Shown: in pieces, positions 26,780 to 36,500 of the stretch | Layout: each line of letters opens with the position of its first letter | Position numbering within the stretch: the stretch's first letter is position 1 | Origin: Streptomyces sp. NBC_01431 | GTDB lineage: Bacteria > Actinomycetota > Actinomycetes > Streptomycetales > Streptomycetaceae | Assembly: GCF_036231355.1 (NCBI RefSeq) | Contig: NZ_CP109496.1 | Location: 434,001 to 498,000 of the forward strand | DNA length: 64,000 nucleotides | Reading direction: 5' to 3' | Program-made: the position numbers and the translations under genes | The notes under the pieces: model-generated | What the model saw: the letters and a program-made list of their open reading frames with translations, nothing else | Databases searched by the model: none | What the model was told of the DNA's origin: nothing

Positions 26780-27478
26780 ATGGACGCACCAAGAAGTGCC
26801 TGGCGCAATACGACACACGACTGGGCGAGCACCGTCGACCCCGGCCACCTGGAGCACATCCGCCAGGACCCGGCCGCCTTCGCCCCTGGTGGCCTTCGGC
26901 ACCTGATCCTTGAAGTCATCGCCTATGCGGCCGACGAGGCCGAATGCACCGGCGGCGGGCACTGCCGCATCGCGCTCCACGCCGATGGCTCCGTCGCCGT
27001 CGCCGACGACGGACGGGGCACCGACACACGTTTCGATGAACACGGCCACCTCATGAAGAAGCCGGTCATGGCGACGAAGGACCTCCGCTTCTTCGACCAA
27101 CCCGACACGCCCCGGCTGCCCGACGAACACCCCCGCCGCGGCATGTCCACCGTCGCCGCACTGAGCACCTGGCTCGTCCACACCAACCGCCGCCACAACG
27201 GATCCTGGACCCAGCGATACGAACACGGCATCCCCACCACCGACCTACAACCGATCACCGACGACCGCACGACCGGGACCATCGTCCACTTCCTCCCGAG
27301 CGAACCCCTGCGTACGGCCCACGAGATGACGGCGGAAGAGCTCACACGACTCGCCGAGGCATGGCCCCGGCTCGCCGTCACCATCGACGACCGCCACGCC
27401 GCCTGGACCACTCCGCCCAAAGCCACAACACGTGGCGTCCATCCTGGCGTGCCGAGCGGCGGGCGGAGAGGCGGTTGA
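26780..27478 (+). CDS. Stand-alone GyrB-like GHKL ATPase domain with altered N-box
   Basis: 232 aa from ATG 26780. It aligns by eye with the N-terminal ATPase domain of DNA gyrase B: RHLILEVIAYAADEA (GyrB has HLVYEVVDNAIDEA), VAVADDGRGTDT (VTDNGRGIPV), then STVAALSTWL (SVVNALS) and TGTIVHFLPS. The N-box Glu is kept, but the Asn that coordinates Mg-ATP is Tyr. No transducer, TOPRIM or C-terminal parts are present, so it cannot be a gyrase. It may bind nucleotide weakly or act as a decoy or regulator. The last 20 residues are low-complexity. Confidence 0.7.
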   Translation: MDAPRSAWRNTTHDWASTVDPGHLEHIRQDPAAFAPGGLRHLILEVIAYAADEAECTGGGHCRIALHADGSVAVADDGRGTDTRFDEHGHLMKKPVMATKDLRFFDQPDTPRLPDEHPRRGMSTVAALSTWLVHTNRRHNGSWTQRYEHGIPTTDLQPITDDRTTGTIVHFLPSEPLRTAHEMTAEELTRLAEAWPRLAVTIDDRHAAWTTPPKATTRGVHPGVPSGGRRGG

Positions 27479-27721
27479 CGGCGGGGCTGAAGGAGGTGCG
27501 GGGCAAGGAGGGCACGAGCTCGCCGACGCCGCGATTGGCAAGCCGGACGAGATCGTGCGCACGGCCCTGTAACCGAACAAGCACCCGACCCCATCGGCAT
27601 CCCCGTCGCCACCGGCAACCCGCCCGCCAGCAGCTCCTGGCCGAGGTGGTCGCCCGCGCGGCCGACAAAGCACCGAACGGCCGCGCGGATTCCTGGGGTG
27701 GCGACGGCTTGGCGGATGGGC

Positions 27722-28549
27722 TCAGGAAGGGTCAGCGCGTACGGCGGTCGCGGCCAGGGTGGTGTAGTTCATCGTGAAGCGTCCGCCCAGGGAGTCGATG
27801 GCGCACCCGACCGCGTCCAGTATCTCGGCCAGTTTGCCGGGACGGAGTTGGGTGAGGCTGCCGGTCGTGGGCAGCAGGTCCAGCCATTGGTCGCGCGTGT
27901 AGGACTGCTCCCAGTCGAATCGCCACTGTTCGGGATCATTGAACTGTCCGGTCTCGCGGATCTTGTCGGCGGACTTCGCGTATGCGGCCTCGTAGAGGTC
28001 GAGCGGCCGTCGGGCCGGTTGGGCGTTGAGCGGGGAGTCCGGCGCCGCCCGCCGGTAGGCAGCGGCGAATGGTTCGGCCACCTCAGCAGGCGGCTCGTAC
28101 ACGTGCCCGAAGATCGCCAGCCGTCCCCCTGGGCGCAGCACACGGGCCGCCTTCACGGCGCCGACGGCCGGGTCCACCCAGTGCCACGACTGGGCGGCGA
28201 CGACCGCGTCGAACGTCCGTCCGGCCGGCTGCCAGGACTCGAAGGACGCCACCTCGACCTCCAGGCCGAGGACTCGCGCGAAGTCGGCCATCCGCGCATC
28301 GGGCTCGACGCCGAGCACGGTGCATCCGGCCGCTTGGAACTGGCGGGCTGCGATGCCGGTGCCGCAGCCGACGTCGAGCACGTAAAGCCCCGGGCCCCCG
28401 GCGACGATCCGCGCCACCAGTGCATCGGGGTAGCCGGGCCGGGCCTGGTCGTAGCGTGGGGCGTCCAAGCCGAACGACTCGGCCATACGCCGGGCCTCAT
28501 GCGGCTCCGCCGGGGACGGTTCCGGTTGTTCTCGCGGTAAGGTGGGCAT
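27722..28549 (-). CDS. Class I SAM-dependent methyltransferase
   Basis: 275 aa. Motif I YVLDVGCGTGIAARQF near residue 58, acidic post-I LGVEPD near residue 80, motif II DAVVAAQSWHWVDP near residue 113 and motif III RVLRPGGRLAIFG near residue 135; WHWVD is typical of the trans-aconitate/UbiE-like group. Substrate unknown. The start codon lies inside the first of two palindromic operators shared with the divergent TetR gene, so expression is probably tightly repressed. Confidence 0.9.
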   Translation of the reverse strand: MPTLPREQPEPSPAEPHEARRMAESFGLDAPRYDQARPGYPDALVARIVAGGPGLYVLDVGCGTGIAARQFQAAGCTVLGVEPDARMADFARVLGLEVEVASFESWQPAGRTFDAVVAAQSWHWVDPAVGAVKAARVLRPGGRLAIFGHVYEPPAEVAEPFAAAYRRAAPDSPLNAQPARRPLDLYEAAYAKSADKIRETGQFNDPEQWRFDWEQSYTRDQWLDLLPTTGSLTQLRPGKLAEILDAVGCAIDSLGGRFTMNYTTLAATAVRADPS

Positions 28550-28578
28550 GCGCCCACCTTAGTGGGCGTGCGCCCACT
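28539..28578. promoter_or_regulatory. Two adjacent palindromic operators
   Basis: AAGGTGGGCATGCGCCCACCTT (28539-28560, near-perfect) is followed directly by AGTGGGCGTGCGCCCACT (28561-28578, near-perfect). Both share the core TGGGC-(A/G)TG-CGCCCA, centred about 20 bp apart. The first covers the methyltransferase start codon; the TetR gene begins 44 bases beyond the second. Most likely TetR binding sites controlling both genes. Confidence 0.75.
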
Positions 28579-28621
28579 GGGCAACGGATGCCAGCAGGCT
28601 GACGCACGAGAGGATCTCTGA

Positions 28622-29224
28622 ATGCCGACCGGGGTGCACCTTCGCGACGCGCGGCAGCAGCTGTTCGGCGCTGCCGAACGCGTGCTTCTGCGGGACGGCC
28701 CGAACGGGCTGACCAGCCGGGCCGTCACCGACGAGGCGGGCTGCGCCAAAGGGGTTCTGCACCGGCACTTCAGTGACTTCGACGCCTTCCTCACCGACCT
28801 CGTGCTCGACCGGGCCACGCAGCTTGAGAGGCAGGCGAGTGCGCTGCGTGAGTCCGCCGGCACCGGTACGGTGGCCGACAACCTCACCAGCGCACTGACC
28901 ACCCTGTTCGGACCAATTCCGGTAGCGATCATCCCGCTCATCACCTTTCGGGATGAATTGCGCGCACGACTGCGGACGGCGACACCTGGAGGCGGCATCG
29001 CGATCCTGGCCCAGGCCACGACCGAGATCTCCGCTTATCTGGCCGACGAGCGTGACCTGGGTCGCATCGCGGCCGACGCCGACATCGACTCACTCACCCT
29101 CTCCCTGGTCGGTGGCGGGCATCTCCTGTTCGCCGACCGCGACGCCGGCCCGCCAGCCACGGCAGTCGTCAACAAACTCGTGACAGCGGTCATCGCCGAC
29201 GCCGTGCAACGACGACCGGCCTAG
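28622..29224 (+). CDS. TetR family transcriptional regulator
   Basis: 200 aa. HTH: DARQQLFGAAERVLLRDGPN, then TSRAVTDEAGCAKGVLHRHF, with the recognition helix ending in LHRHFSDFDAFL. The C-terminal domain contains an Ile/Leu/Pro-rich ligand pocket (LFGPIPVAIIPLITFRDELR). It is divergent from the methyltransferase across a double operator. Ligand unknown. Confidence 0.9.
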   Translation: MPTGVHLRDARQQLFGAAERVLLRDGPNGLTSRAVTDEAGCAKGVLHRHFSDFDAFLTDLVLDRATQLERQASALRESAGTGTVADNLTSALTTLFGPIPVAIIPLITFRDELRARLRTATPGGGIAILAQATTEISAYLADERDLGRIAADADIDSLTLSLVGGGHLLFADRDAGPPATAVVNKLVTAVIADAVQRRPA

Positions 29225-29319
29225 GGACCCGGAGTGTCGGCCAACGACCGTCTGCCGACACTCCGCCCCGTGATCACGAACCCGCAGGTGGGGCACTGTC
29301 GGCAACTCTCGTCGGAATT

Positions 29320-29368
29320 CAACGTCGATGAACGGTCGCTTCGGGAGTCAACGTCGGTGAACGGTCGC
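29320..29368. repeat. 20-base direct repeat, period 29
   Basis: CAACGTCGATGAACGGTCGC (29320-29339) recurs at 29349-29368 with one mismatch, separated by 9 bases. Only two copies, in a 290-base gene-free gap after the TetR gene. Might be a remnant of mobile DNA. Confidence 0.55.
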
Positions 29369-29517
29369 CGAGGTGGTTTCCGACAACGCCTCTCGGCCAC
29401 TGCCGCCGCACATCGACAGCCCACCGGAACCCTGATCACCAGATCGCCGCGCTTCTCCGCCACGCCGTCGACGGCGACCTTGTCCGCCGGGATGACCACC
29501 TGCCACACTCCGCGCTC

Positions 29518-29922
29518 ATGAGTTCGACGATTCGCCGCGCGGCGGGGACCCAAAGCTTTTCCGACGTACTGCTTCGCTGGCTGTGGATCAAGCGTCCCTC
29601 CGCGGCGAAGGACGCCGAAGACTACGCGGCCGGCACCACACTGAAGGTGACCTGCTTCTCGCGGACCGTCGCAGGCGCCTCCGGCCGACGCCGACTCGGC
29701 TATCTCCACCTCACCCACGGACAGCCCATCACCTGGCACCGCGCCGGCAGCCAACCCGTCGTGCTCCGTGCGCCGTTCGTCCTCACCCCGTCCGAGGCCA
29801 GGTCCGGACACTGGAAGTTGGCAGCCTTCGACCTCAACACCGCTGAGGGATCACGCGACTTGGCGATCCCGAAGGCCGACATAGAACTAGTGGAGCGGGC
29901 TCTGAAGTCCGCAGATGCCTGA
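29518..29922 (+). CDS. Conserved-looking hypothetical protein
   Basis: 134 aa from ATG 29518. Mostly predicted beta strands: TTLKVTCFSRTV, RLGYLHLTHGQPITWHRAGS, VVLRAPFVLTPSEA, HWKLAAFDLN. It ends in a helix (DIELVERALKSA). No signal peptide or catalytic motif seen, and family not recognised. No obvious ribosome binding site. It is convergent with the biosynthetic operon end at 30064. Confidence 0.55.
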   Translation: MSSTIRRAAGTQSFSDVLLRWLWIKRPSAAKDAEDYAAGTTLKVTCFSRTVAGASGRRRLGYLHLTHGQPITWHRAGSQPVVLRAPFVLTPSEARSGHWKLAAFDLNTAEGSRDLAIPKADIELVERALKSADA

Positions 29923-30063
29923 AACGCACGGGAGCCCCACCACCCCGTCGCGTTCCGGCCTCCCACTCGTCGGCGGACTCGGCGAATCCGGCTGTACGCC
30001 CAGCTGGAGGGACCGGTCCGGTACGACCTGGCACAGGTGCGGTCGGGCGGGCACCCGCGACGC

Positions 30064-31122
30064 TCACGCGTCGCGGCGGGCGATCACACGGTAGGCGTTG
30101 GAGAACCGGGTCCGCCTGGCGATCGGGTTGAGCAGCTGGTCGAGCCCGTACACCGCGATCAGCACCGGCACGGCCGCCCACACCAGCGCGAACCGAACGG
30201 CTCGGGCGGCGCGCCCCGGACGGTGGGGCCGCCAGGGTGAGTCGTCGCGCGGCAGCAGCCGGTCGAACAGGAACCACGTGGCGCACGCCAGGTCGGCCGG
30301 GATATGGGCGTCGCGGCGCTCGGCCACTTCGACGGTGAAGCCGAGTTCGCGCAGCCGCCGGCACAGATTGCCCATCGGGACCATGTTCAGGTGCTGGGGC
30401 TGGAACCAGGGCAGCCAGAGCCGGCCGAGCAGTCGTCCCGACCACGATTCGGGGTCGGGGACCTCTATCAGGAGATGGCCGCCGGGTGCCAACGCCGTGT
30501 GCGCGGCGGCGAGTTCACGGTGCGGGTCGAGGGTGTGCTCCAAGTAGTGGAACATGCTGACCGCGTCGTAGCGGCCCGCCATCTCGTCGGCGAGGTCCAC
30601 GAACAGCCCTCGGTAGGCCTCCTGGACGCGGCCCTCCTTGGCGGCCTGCTCGACGCCTTCGCCCATGTCGAGCCCGTCGAACTCGGTGTCGGGCAGCACC
30701 TCCTTGGCGGTGGCACAGAAGTGGCCCAGCGAGGTACCGACGTCCAGCCACCGGCCGGGCAGGGCGAGTCGCCGCAGAGCACGGGCGCTGCGGCGGAACC
30801 GTTTCTTGCTGCCGTTGCCCTCGAACATCTTCGCGGTCGTCTCGGCGCCGAGCCCGTCGTAGAAGTCCCGGTAGTAGAAGTCCAGACCCTCCTGGCTCAG
30901 CTTCGGGTTCTGGAAGACGTGCCCGCAGCCCCGGCACTGGTCGAGGACGAACTCGCCCGGCTTGCCCTGGATGAGGTCCGTGGTGCGGAACTTGCGACGC
31001 AGGTCGGTGCCCAGGCACCACGGACAGTCGGTGCGCGCCGGCAGGAAGAAGCGGCCCGTGCCACGGGCCAGCTCTTCCTGGTACGAGGGTCGGAGCTGGG
31101 CGATCCGTTCACTGTCGGGCAT
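30064..31122 (-). CDS. Methyltransferase with N-terminal zinc ribbon (cluster tailoring)
   Basis: 352 aa. The N-terminal Cys pairs CPWC and CRGCGHVFQNP (residues 33-72) form a zinc ribbon as in methyltransferase_13/23-type enzymes. The class I SAM fold follows: RWLDVGTSLGHFCATAKEV near residue 122, DAVSMFHYLEHTLDPHRELA near 185 and APGGHLLIEVPDPESW near 212. C-terminal hydrophobic segment (FALVWAAVPVLIAVYGLDQ) may anchor it to the membrane. Last gene of the six-gene operon, 45 bases after the glycosyltransferase. It likely methylates the sugar or lipid chain of the cluster product (inference). AAGGGA precedes the ATG. Confidence 0.88.
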   Translation of the reverse strand: MPDSERIAQLRPSYQEELARGTGRFFLPARTDCPWCLGTDLRRKFRTTDLIQGKPGEFVLDQCRGCGHVFQNPKLSQEGLDFYYRDFYDGLGAETTAKMFEGNGSKKRFRRSARALRRLALPGRWLDVGTSLGHFCATAKEVLPDTEFDGLDMGEGVEQAAKEGRVQEAYRGLFVDLADEMAGRYDAVSMFHYLEHTLDPHRELAAAHTALAPGGHLLIEVPDPESWSGRLLGRLWLPWFQPQHLNMVPMGNLCRRLRELGFTVEVAERRDAHIPADLACATWFLFDRLLPRDDSPWRPHRPGRAARAVRFALVWAAVPVLIAVYGLDQLLNPIARRTRFSNAYRVIARRDA

Positions 31123-31167
31123 GTGCGTCCCTTTCTGTGGCGGCTCTGTTGGGGCTGGGCGAGAGCT

Positions 31168-32364
31168 TCATCGGGGGTGGCCCGCGACGGGCGCGGCGGC
31201 GACGAGTTCTTCCAGGTGCGTGGCGGCGGCCGACTCGCCGCCGGCGGCGCGGAAGGCGTCCCGGACATGGCGTGCCGCGTCCCGGTAGCCCGGCTCGGTC
31301 ACCACCGTGTCCAGGGCCGCGCCGATCTGCTCGCGCCCCGCCCGCGCGAACTTCACCCTCAGCCCGGCCCCGGCGCCGACCACTTGGGCCGCCACGACCG
31401 GCTGGTCGTCACGGATCGGGGCGACCACCAGGGGCACCCCGTGCCACAGCGCCTCGGTGACGGTGTTGTGGCCCGCGTGGCAGACGACCGCCGACATCCG
31501 CTCCAGGACGGCGACTTGCGGCAGGTCCGCCCTGACCAGCACATCGGGCCCGGGTGGCACCGCCCCGAGCAGCCCGCCGGGGTCACAGACCACCGCCCGC
31601 AGCCGTCCGGCGCGGGCGCGGACCGCCGCGACGCTCTCGGCGAGGAAGCGGCCGCCCGCGTCGGTGTTCGCCGTACCCAGCGTGACCAGGACGGATGCCG
31701 TCCCCGGCGCCAGGTCAAGCCACTGCCAGGGGAAGTCCCCCAAGGCTGAGCGCCGGGCGGCCAGCGCCGGTCCGACGAAGCGCAGGTCCGTCTCCGGTGC
31801 GGTGTACGGGCCAGTCAGCTCGGGGGTGGTGAAGGCGAGGGTGAGCGCCGGTGAGAAGCGCGGGTCATAGGTGGCGGCCGGATCGCCGATGCGCTCGCGT
31901 AGCTCCCGGAGCAGTCCGGTGAGCCAGCTGCGCACGCCCGGCATTCCCGCCATGCTCTCGGTGAGCTCGGCCGATGTGGTGGACGAGGTCGCGAAGGGCA
32001 CGCCGAGCCGTTCCGCCACCAGGGCGCCCGCCACGGTCTGCTGGTCGGCCACCACCACGTCCGGCCGGAAGGCTGTGATCGCCGCCGCCACCCCGGGCGC
32101 CATCGCCTCGGCGAGCGGGCCGAGGAAGTCGGCCCACAGGAACTTCAGGGCCGCGATCCCGCGCAGTTGGGGCGGCCGCCCCGCGAGGTGGTCGGGCCCG
32201 GCGCACACGTACACCCGGGACCGCTCCCCCACCAGCCGCTCGACGATCGCGCGCCGCCCCGCCCACGCCACCTCGTGGCCGCGCGCGGTCAGCTCGGCGG
32301 CGACGGCCGCCGCCGGGTTGATGTGCCCGGTCAGCGGCGGCACGACGAACAGGAAGCGGCTCAC
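31168..32364 (-). CDS. GT1/MGT family glycosyltransferase (cluster tailoring)
   Basis: 398 aa from GTG 32364, overlapping the hydrolase stop by 4 bases. Acceptor-side N-terminus FLFVVPPLTGHINPAAAVA with the catalytic-type His in GHINP; donor-side signature CHAGHNTVTEALWHGVPLVV, then APIRDDQPVVA near residue 300, as in macrolide and zeaxanthin glucosyltransferases. It transfers an NDP-sugar to a hydroxyl or carboxyl acceptor. No sugar-biosynthesis genes are nearby, so a common sugar such as glucose is likely. This suggests the synthase product is a glycolipid or glycosylated polyketide. Confidence 0.92.
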   Translation of the reverse strand: MSRFLFVVPPLTGHINPAAAVAAELTARGHEVAWAGRRAIVERLVGERSRVYVCAGPDHLAGRPPQLRGIAALKFLWADFLGPLAEAMAPGVAAAITAFRPDVVVADQQTVAGALVAERLGVPFATSSTTSAELTESMAGMPGVRSWLTGLLRELRERIGDPAATYDPRFSPALTLAFTTPELTGPYTAPETDLRFVGPALAARRSALGDFPWQWLDLAPGTASVLVTLGTANTDAGGRFLAESVAAVRARAGRLRAVVCDPGGLLGAVPPGPDVLVRADLPQVAVLERMSAVVCHAGHNTVTEALWHGVPLVVAPIRDDQPVVAAQVVGAGAGLRVKFARAGREQIGAALDTVVTEPGYRDAARHVRDAFRAAGGESAAATHLEELVAAAPVAGHPR

Positions 32365-33218
32365 CGGACCGGCCCCGGTCCACTGGGCTCGGGCGCGGCC
32401 CCGGCGTGCTCGCGGACCCAGTCCAGGACGAGCCGCCCGACGGCTACGGAGGCCTCGACCAGGACCGAGTGCTTCTGTCCGGGCACCACCGTGACCCGGC
32501 AGTGCGGCAGCAGCGACCGCAGCCGGGCGGACTCGGCGGCCACCAGGCCCTCCTGTCCGTTGACCAGGAGCACCGGGCAGCGGACCGCGCCGAGCTGTTC
32601 GTCGGTGAGCACCCGTCCGGTGGGCATGTCATCGGCGATGGTGGTGGAGCGTACGAGCCGGGCGGCGGCTCGGCCGAGCCGACGGATGTGCGCGTCATGG
32701 CGAGCGTCGCCGGTCCGGGTCGAGGAGAGCGTCCCGTACTGTTCGGTGAACCACACCAGCGCCTCGTCGTCCCCCATGTCCCCGGCGTGGCGCAGGGCGG
32801 AGGTCATGGTGTGGGACCAGGCCCGGCTTGCGGGGCCCGACTCGACCACGGTGACGGTGGCGACGCGCTCGGGCCGGTGGACGACGAAGTCGAGGGCGAC
32901 CGTGCCGCCGAAGGAGTTGCCTACGAGGTGAACGGGGTGAGCGATGCCCAGTGCGTCGAGCAGGGCGTCGAGATCGGCGGTGAAGTGCTCCAGGGCGTAC
33001 CCGCTGGGCGGGCGCTCGCTGCGGCCGTGTCCCCGCAGGTCGTACATGAGGGCGTCGAACCCGGCCTCCGCGAACCGGGGGCCGAGGGTGAAGTAGTAGC
33101 TGGCGAGGCTGTCGATGAAGGCGCCGTGGACGAACACCACGGTCGCGTACGGCTGTTGTTGGGGTGGGTGTAACCGCTGGACGTGCAGGCCGAGACCGTT
33201 CGCGCGGATCATGACCAT
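32361..33218 (-). CDS. Alpha/beta hydrolase (possible chain release or editing)
   Basis: 285 aa. Catalytic triad visible: nucleophile elbow HLVGNSFGGTVAL near residue 103, acid in VLLVNGQEGLV near 232 and His in VVPGQKHSVLVEA near 258; oxyanion region VVFVHGAFIDS near 32. The start overlaps the ACP end by 10 bases. Neither synthase protein has a thioesterase domain, so this protein may hydrolyse or transfer the finished chain from ACP (inference). Alternatives are ester hydrolysis or dehydration tailoring. Confidence 0.87.
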   Translation of the reverse strand: MVMIRANGLGLHVQRLHPPQQQPYATVVFVHGAFIDSLASYYFTLGPRFAEAGFDALMYDLRGHGRSERPPSGYALEHFTADLDALLDALGIAHPVHLVGNSFGGTVALDFVVHRPERVATVTVVESGPASRAWSHTMTSALRHAGDMGDDEALVWFTEQYGTLSSTRTGDARHDAHIRRLGRAAARLVRSTTIADDMPTGRVLTDEQLGAVRCPVLLVNGQEGLVAAESARLRSLLPHCRVTVVPGQKHSVLVEASVAVGRLVLDWVREHAGAAPEPSGPGPVR

Positions 33219-33562
33219 GGAGCTGCTCCCGCTTCCGGGGCCGCGCCGAGGCTGTGCAGCACATGGTTGACGAGCCGTCCGACGGACAGGGCGATGACCT
33301 CGTCAATCTCCAGCGAGGCCACGAACTCGGCGAAGTTGACCTGCTCGCCGTACCGCTCCTGGAGGTGTCCGGACAGCATGACGAGGTCGATGCTCTCCAG
33401 CTCCAGGTCGTCGCCGAACAGGGTCTCGGGGCGGATGTCGGCGGGGTCGGGGGCGTAGTCCCCGAGCACCTCCACGATCAGTCCGGCGATCTCGGCCAGG
33501 ACCCTCTCCTCGTCCGGCGGTGCGAGGGGGGCGGGGCCGGGGGGCCGTTCGCTGGTGGTCAC
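33209..33562 (-). CDS. Stand-alone acyl carrier protein
   Basis: 117 aa from GTG 33562, which overlaps the synthase stop (GTGA). The ACP helix II motif FGDDLELESIDLVMLSGHLQ has the phosphopantetheine Ser in ESIDLV. A Pro-rich N-terminal extension (PPGPAPLAPPDEE) and a 25-residue C-terminal extension are present. The neighbouring C-terminal PPTase domain could activate it. It may carry the chain for tailoring or feed a starter unit. The longer frame to 33781 is an antisense-frame artefact inside the synthase gene. Confidence 0.92.
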   Translation of the reverse strand: MTTSERPPGPAPLAPPDEERVLAEIAGLIVEVLGDYAPDPADIRPETLFGDDLELESIDLVMLSGHLQERYGEQVNFAEFVASLEIDEVIALSVGRLVNHVLHSLGAAPEAGAAPWS

Positions 33563-36500
33563 TGAGTGCTCTCCTTGAGGGTCGTCGCAGACGTGGTCCA
33601 AGCCACGACATGGGTGGGGTCGACGAGAGTGCAATGGACGTGGTAGCGGCGGCCGTCGACGGTGACGGTGAGGGATTCGGCGTCCGCTTCGGTCACTTCG
33701 AAGGCGTGCGGCCGTCCGCCGAAGCCGGTGCCCTCCGCCTTGGCGGCGGCCTCCTTGGCCGCCCAGAACCGGGTGAACCACAAGGCTTCGGACTCGCCGG
33801 ACCCGGCGGCGACGAGCCCGCCGAGAAGGGCGAGTTCGCGGGCGCCGAGGGCGACACGGTGGGTCTGCGGAGTGTGGTCCGCGATCTCTTCGACGTCGAT
33901 GCCGACGCCGATCGAGTACGGGCTGTGCCCCGGCGGGCGTACGAGGGCGACCGCGAGGTCGCCCCGGTGGGCGAGGGACAGGTCCAGCGCCGGGAGCGTA
34001 CGCCCGTGCACTCCCACCGCACGCGGCCGACCCGACTCCTCATTCACGATCTCGATCTCGGCCGGGAACACCGCGCCCTCGCCGCGCTGCCACAGCCACC
34101 GCCGGACCGCGTCCTTGGCGGCGATCCGGCCGAGCAGCCATTGCCGCCGGCCGCGCGGCGGCCGCGCCTCGTACGCCTCCCGCTCGGCCCGGCCCAGTTG
34201 CATGCGCGTCAGCAGATCGCGGGAGGCCAGGTCCGGCCATACGTCCCGCAGCAGGCACCAGCCGCCCGGCTGCGCCTCGGCGAGGGCGCGGTGTTCCGGG
34301 TAGCCGCCGGACTTGCGCGCGTCGAGCCCGGAGAACCGGCGGTCGCGCCAGCCGGAGAGCTCCGCCCACACCGTCCCGTCGGGCAGGGTGACCCGGACGT
34401 CGGCGAGGAGGGTGTCCTCGGTGAGCGAGGTGATGACCGCATGGCAGTCGACGCGGGTGCCGGTGGGCGGGGGCGGTCCGTAAAAGCGGGCCCGCTCCAG
34501 GGCGACCGGGAAGATCACGGTCCGGGTGGGGTGGGTCGACATCAGCCAGTAGCCGAGGAGTTGGCCCACGTTGTCGAGGAGGGCGCCCGGCGCGGACGGC
34601 GTGGTGATCGTGCCCCGGACGTGGCCGGGTCCGATGCCGCGCAGCGCGGTGACGCCCCGGAAGGCGGGCCCGTGGAACATCCACCGGTCCTCGTACAGCT
34701 GGGCCGCCGCGATGTCGGGCGGACGCTCGTCGGCCGCGTCCAGGGGTGGCGCGGACGGCGGGGCCGGGTAGGCGGGGGCGAGGTGGACGGTCGCGCGGGC
34801 GTACGGTCCGAACGCGACCGCCCACCGGTCGGCGCCCTGCGGCCGGGCGGTGATGGTCACGTCCACGGCCGGGATGGCGTTGACCCACTTCTCCAGCCGT
34901 ACGTCGTCCACGGCGACGGCCCGCTGCCCGGACGCGGCACGCTCGGCGGCGGCCATCAGGTGGTGCAGGACGGTGGTGGCGGGGACGACCGGATGCCGGT
35001 CGGCGGGATCGGGCCAGCCGGGCCGCTGCGGGAAGAAGCAGTGGTCGAGGAGGTAGGGCATGGCCGTGGTGGAGACGCGGAGTTGGGTGCGGTGCTCGGT
35101 GGACGGGGCTGCGCTGTCGGGTGTGGTCGGTGTGCCGGACAGCGCCGCCCCCGGCGAAGCCGAAGCCGCCACGGGATCCCTCGCCCCCTCCAGTACGGCC
35201 GTGACGCTGTCCACCGTTTCCCGCATCAGCGCGTCGAGCTCTGCGGCGACGGGGTGGCTCCGGGTGAGGGATTCACTCAACAGGTTTGTGGAGGTGGCGA
35301 GTTCAGCCTCCGATTCCGTACGGGGGCACAGCTCGGCGCGTAAGTCGTCCAGGCGGTGGGGGGCGATGGGGACCAGCGCGGCCGTGAGGTCGAGAGGGAT
35401 GGGGGCGGAGGGGCGCGGCCCGTCCGGCCGGGCGAGCGCCGGCGGGTAACCCTCCGCCCACAGCCCCGTCTCCACCCGCAGCAGTTGCGCGAGTCCGCCG
35501 CGCTGGGGCGAGTTGGCGGAGAGCGTGAGGTGGTCGCGGTCCTTGAGGGTGTCAGTGATCAGCGAGGTCAGGCGGCCCGTGCCCACCTGGACGAAGGCGC
35601 GGAAGCCAGCCGCGTACATGGCGTCGATGAGCAGCCGGAACCGTACTGGCTCCAGGAGGTGGCGGACGAACAGGGCGCGGACCTCGTCGGGGTCGGCCGG
35701 GAACGGGGCCGCCGTGGTGCCGGACCAGACCGGGACCCGCTGCGGAAGGATCTCCGCCGCGTCCACGCCCCGCTTCATAGGGCCCAGATACGGGGCGAGC
35801 ATCGGCGTGTGGAAGCCGGAGCGGAACGGGAGCACCTGGCAGATCACACGCTCGGCCCGGAGCTTCGCCGCGAACTTCTCGACCGGCTGTTGCGGGCCGC
35901 ACACCATCGACTGACTGGGCGAGTTGTCGTGCGAGAGGACGAGATCCGGCCAGCCGGTGAGCGCCTCGCTCACCCGTGCCGCCGGGGCGCCGATCGCCGC
36001 GAACGTCAGGCCCGGCACGCGCAGCGAGTCGGGGTCGAAGGAGGCGAAGAAGTCGTCCGCCTCGCCGGCCGCGAACATGCCGCCCGCGATCATCGCCGTC
36101 CATTCCCCGACGCTGTGTCCGGCGACTCCGTCGGGCCGGACGCCGAGGGCGCGCAGGGCTTCGTCCAGGATCCTGCCGACGCGGAGCACCCCGAGCCCGT
36201 GCCGGGCGACGTCGGTCGCCTCGGTGTAGGCACGGCCCGGCAGCCGCAGCCCGTAGTGCTCGGCCACCTCGTCCACCCGGGGGGTGAACTCCGCCTCCAG
36301 ACCGGGGAAGACGAACGCCACCTTGCCCCCGCCCGCCTTCCCGAGCAGCGGGCGCGGGGCGAACCACACGTCGCTGCGACCACGCCACGGGCGGCCCTGG
36401 GCCACCGCCCGGCGGGCGAGCGCCAGCCGCTTGGCGGTCGGGGCGACGATGCCTAGCCGGGCGGCGGGGGCCTGCCAAGTGCCCTGCGGGTTCGGGACGA

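Noticed and set aside
29320..29368. CRISPR array
   Set aside because: Only two repeats with a 9-base spacer and no cas genes.
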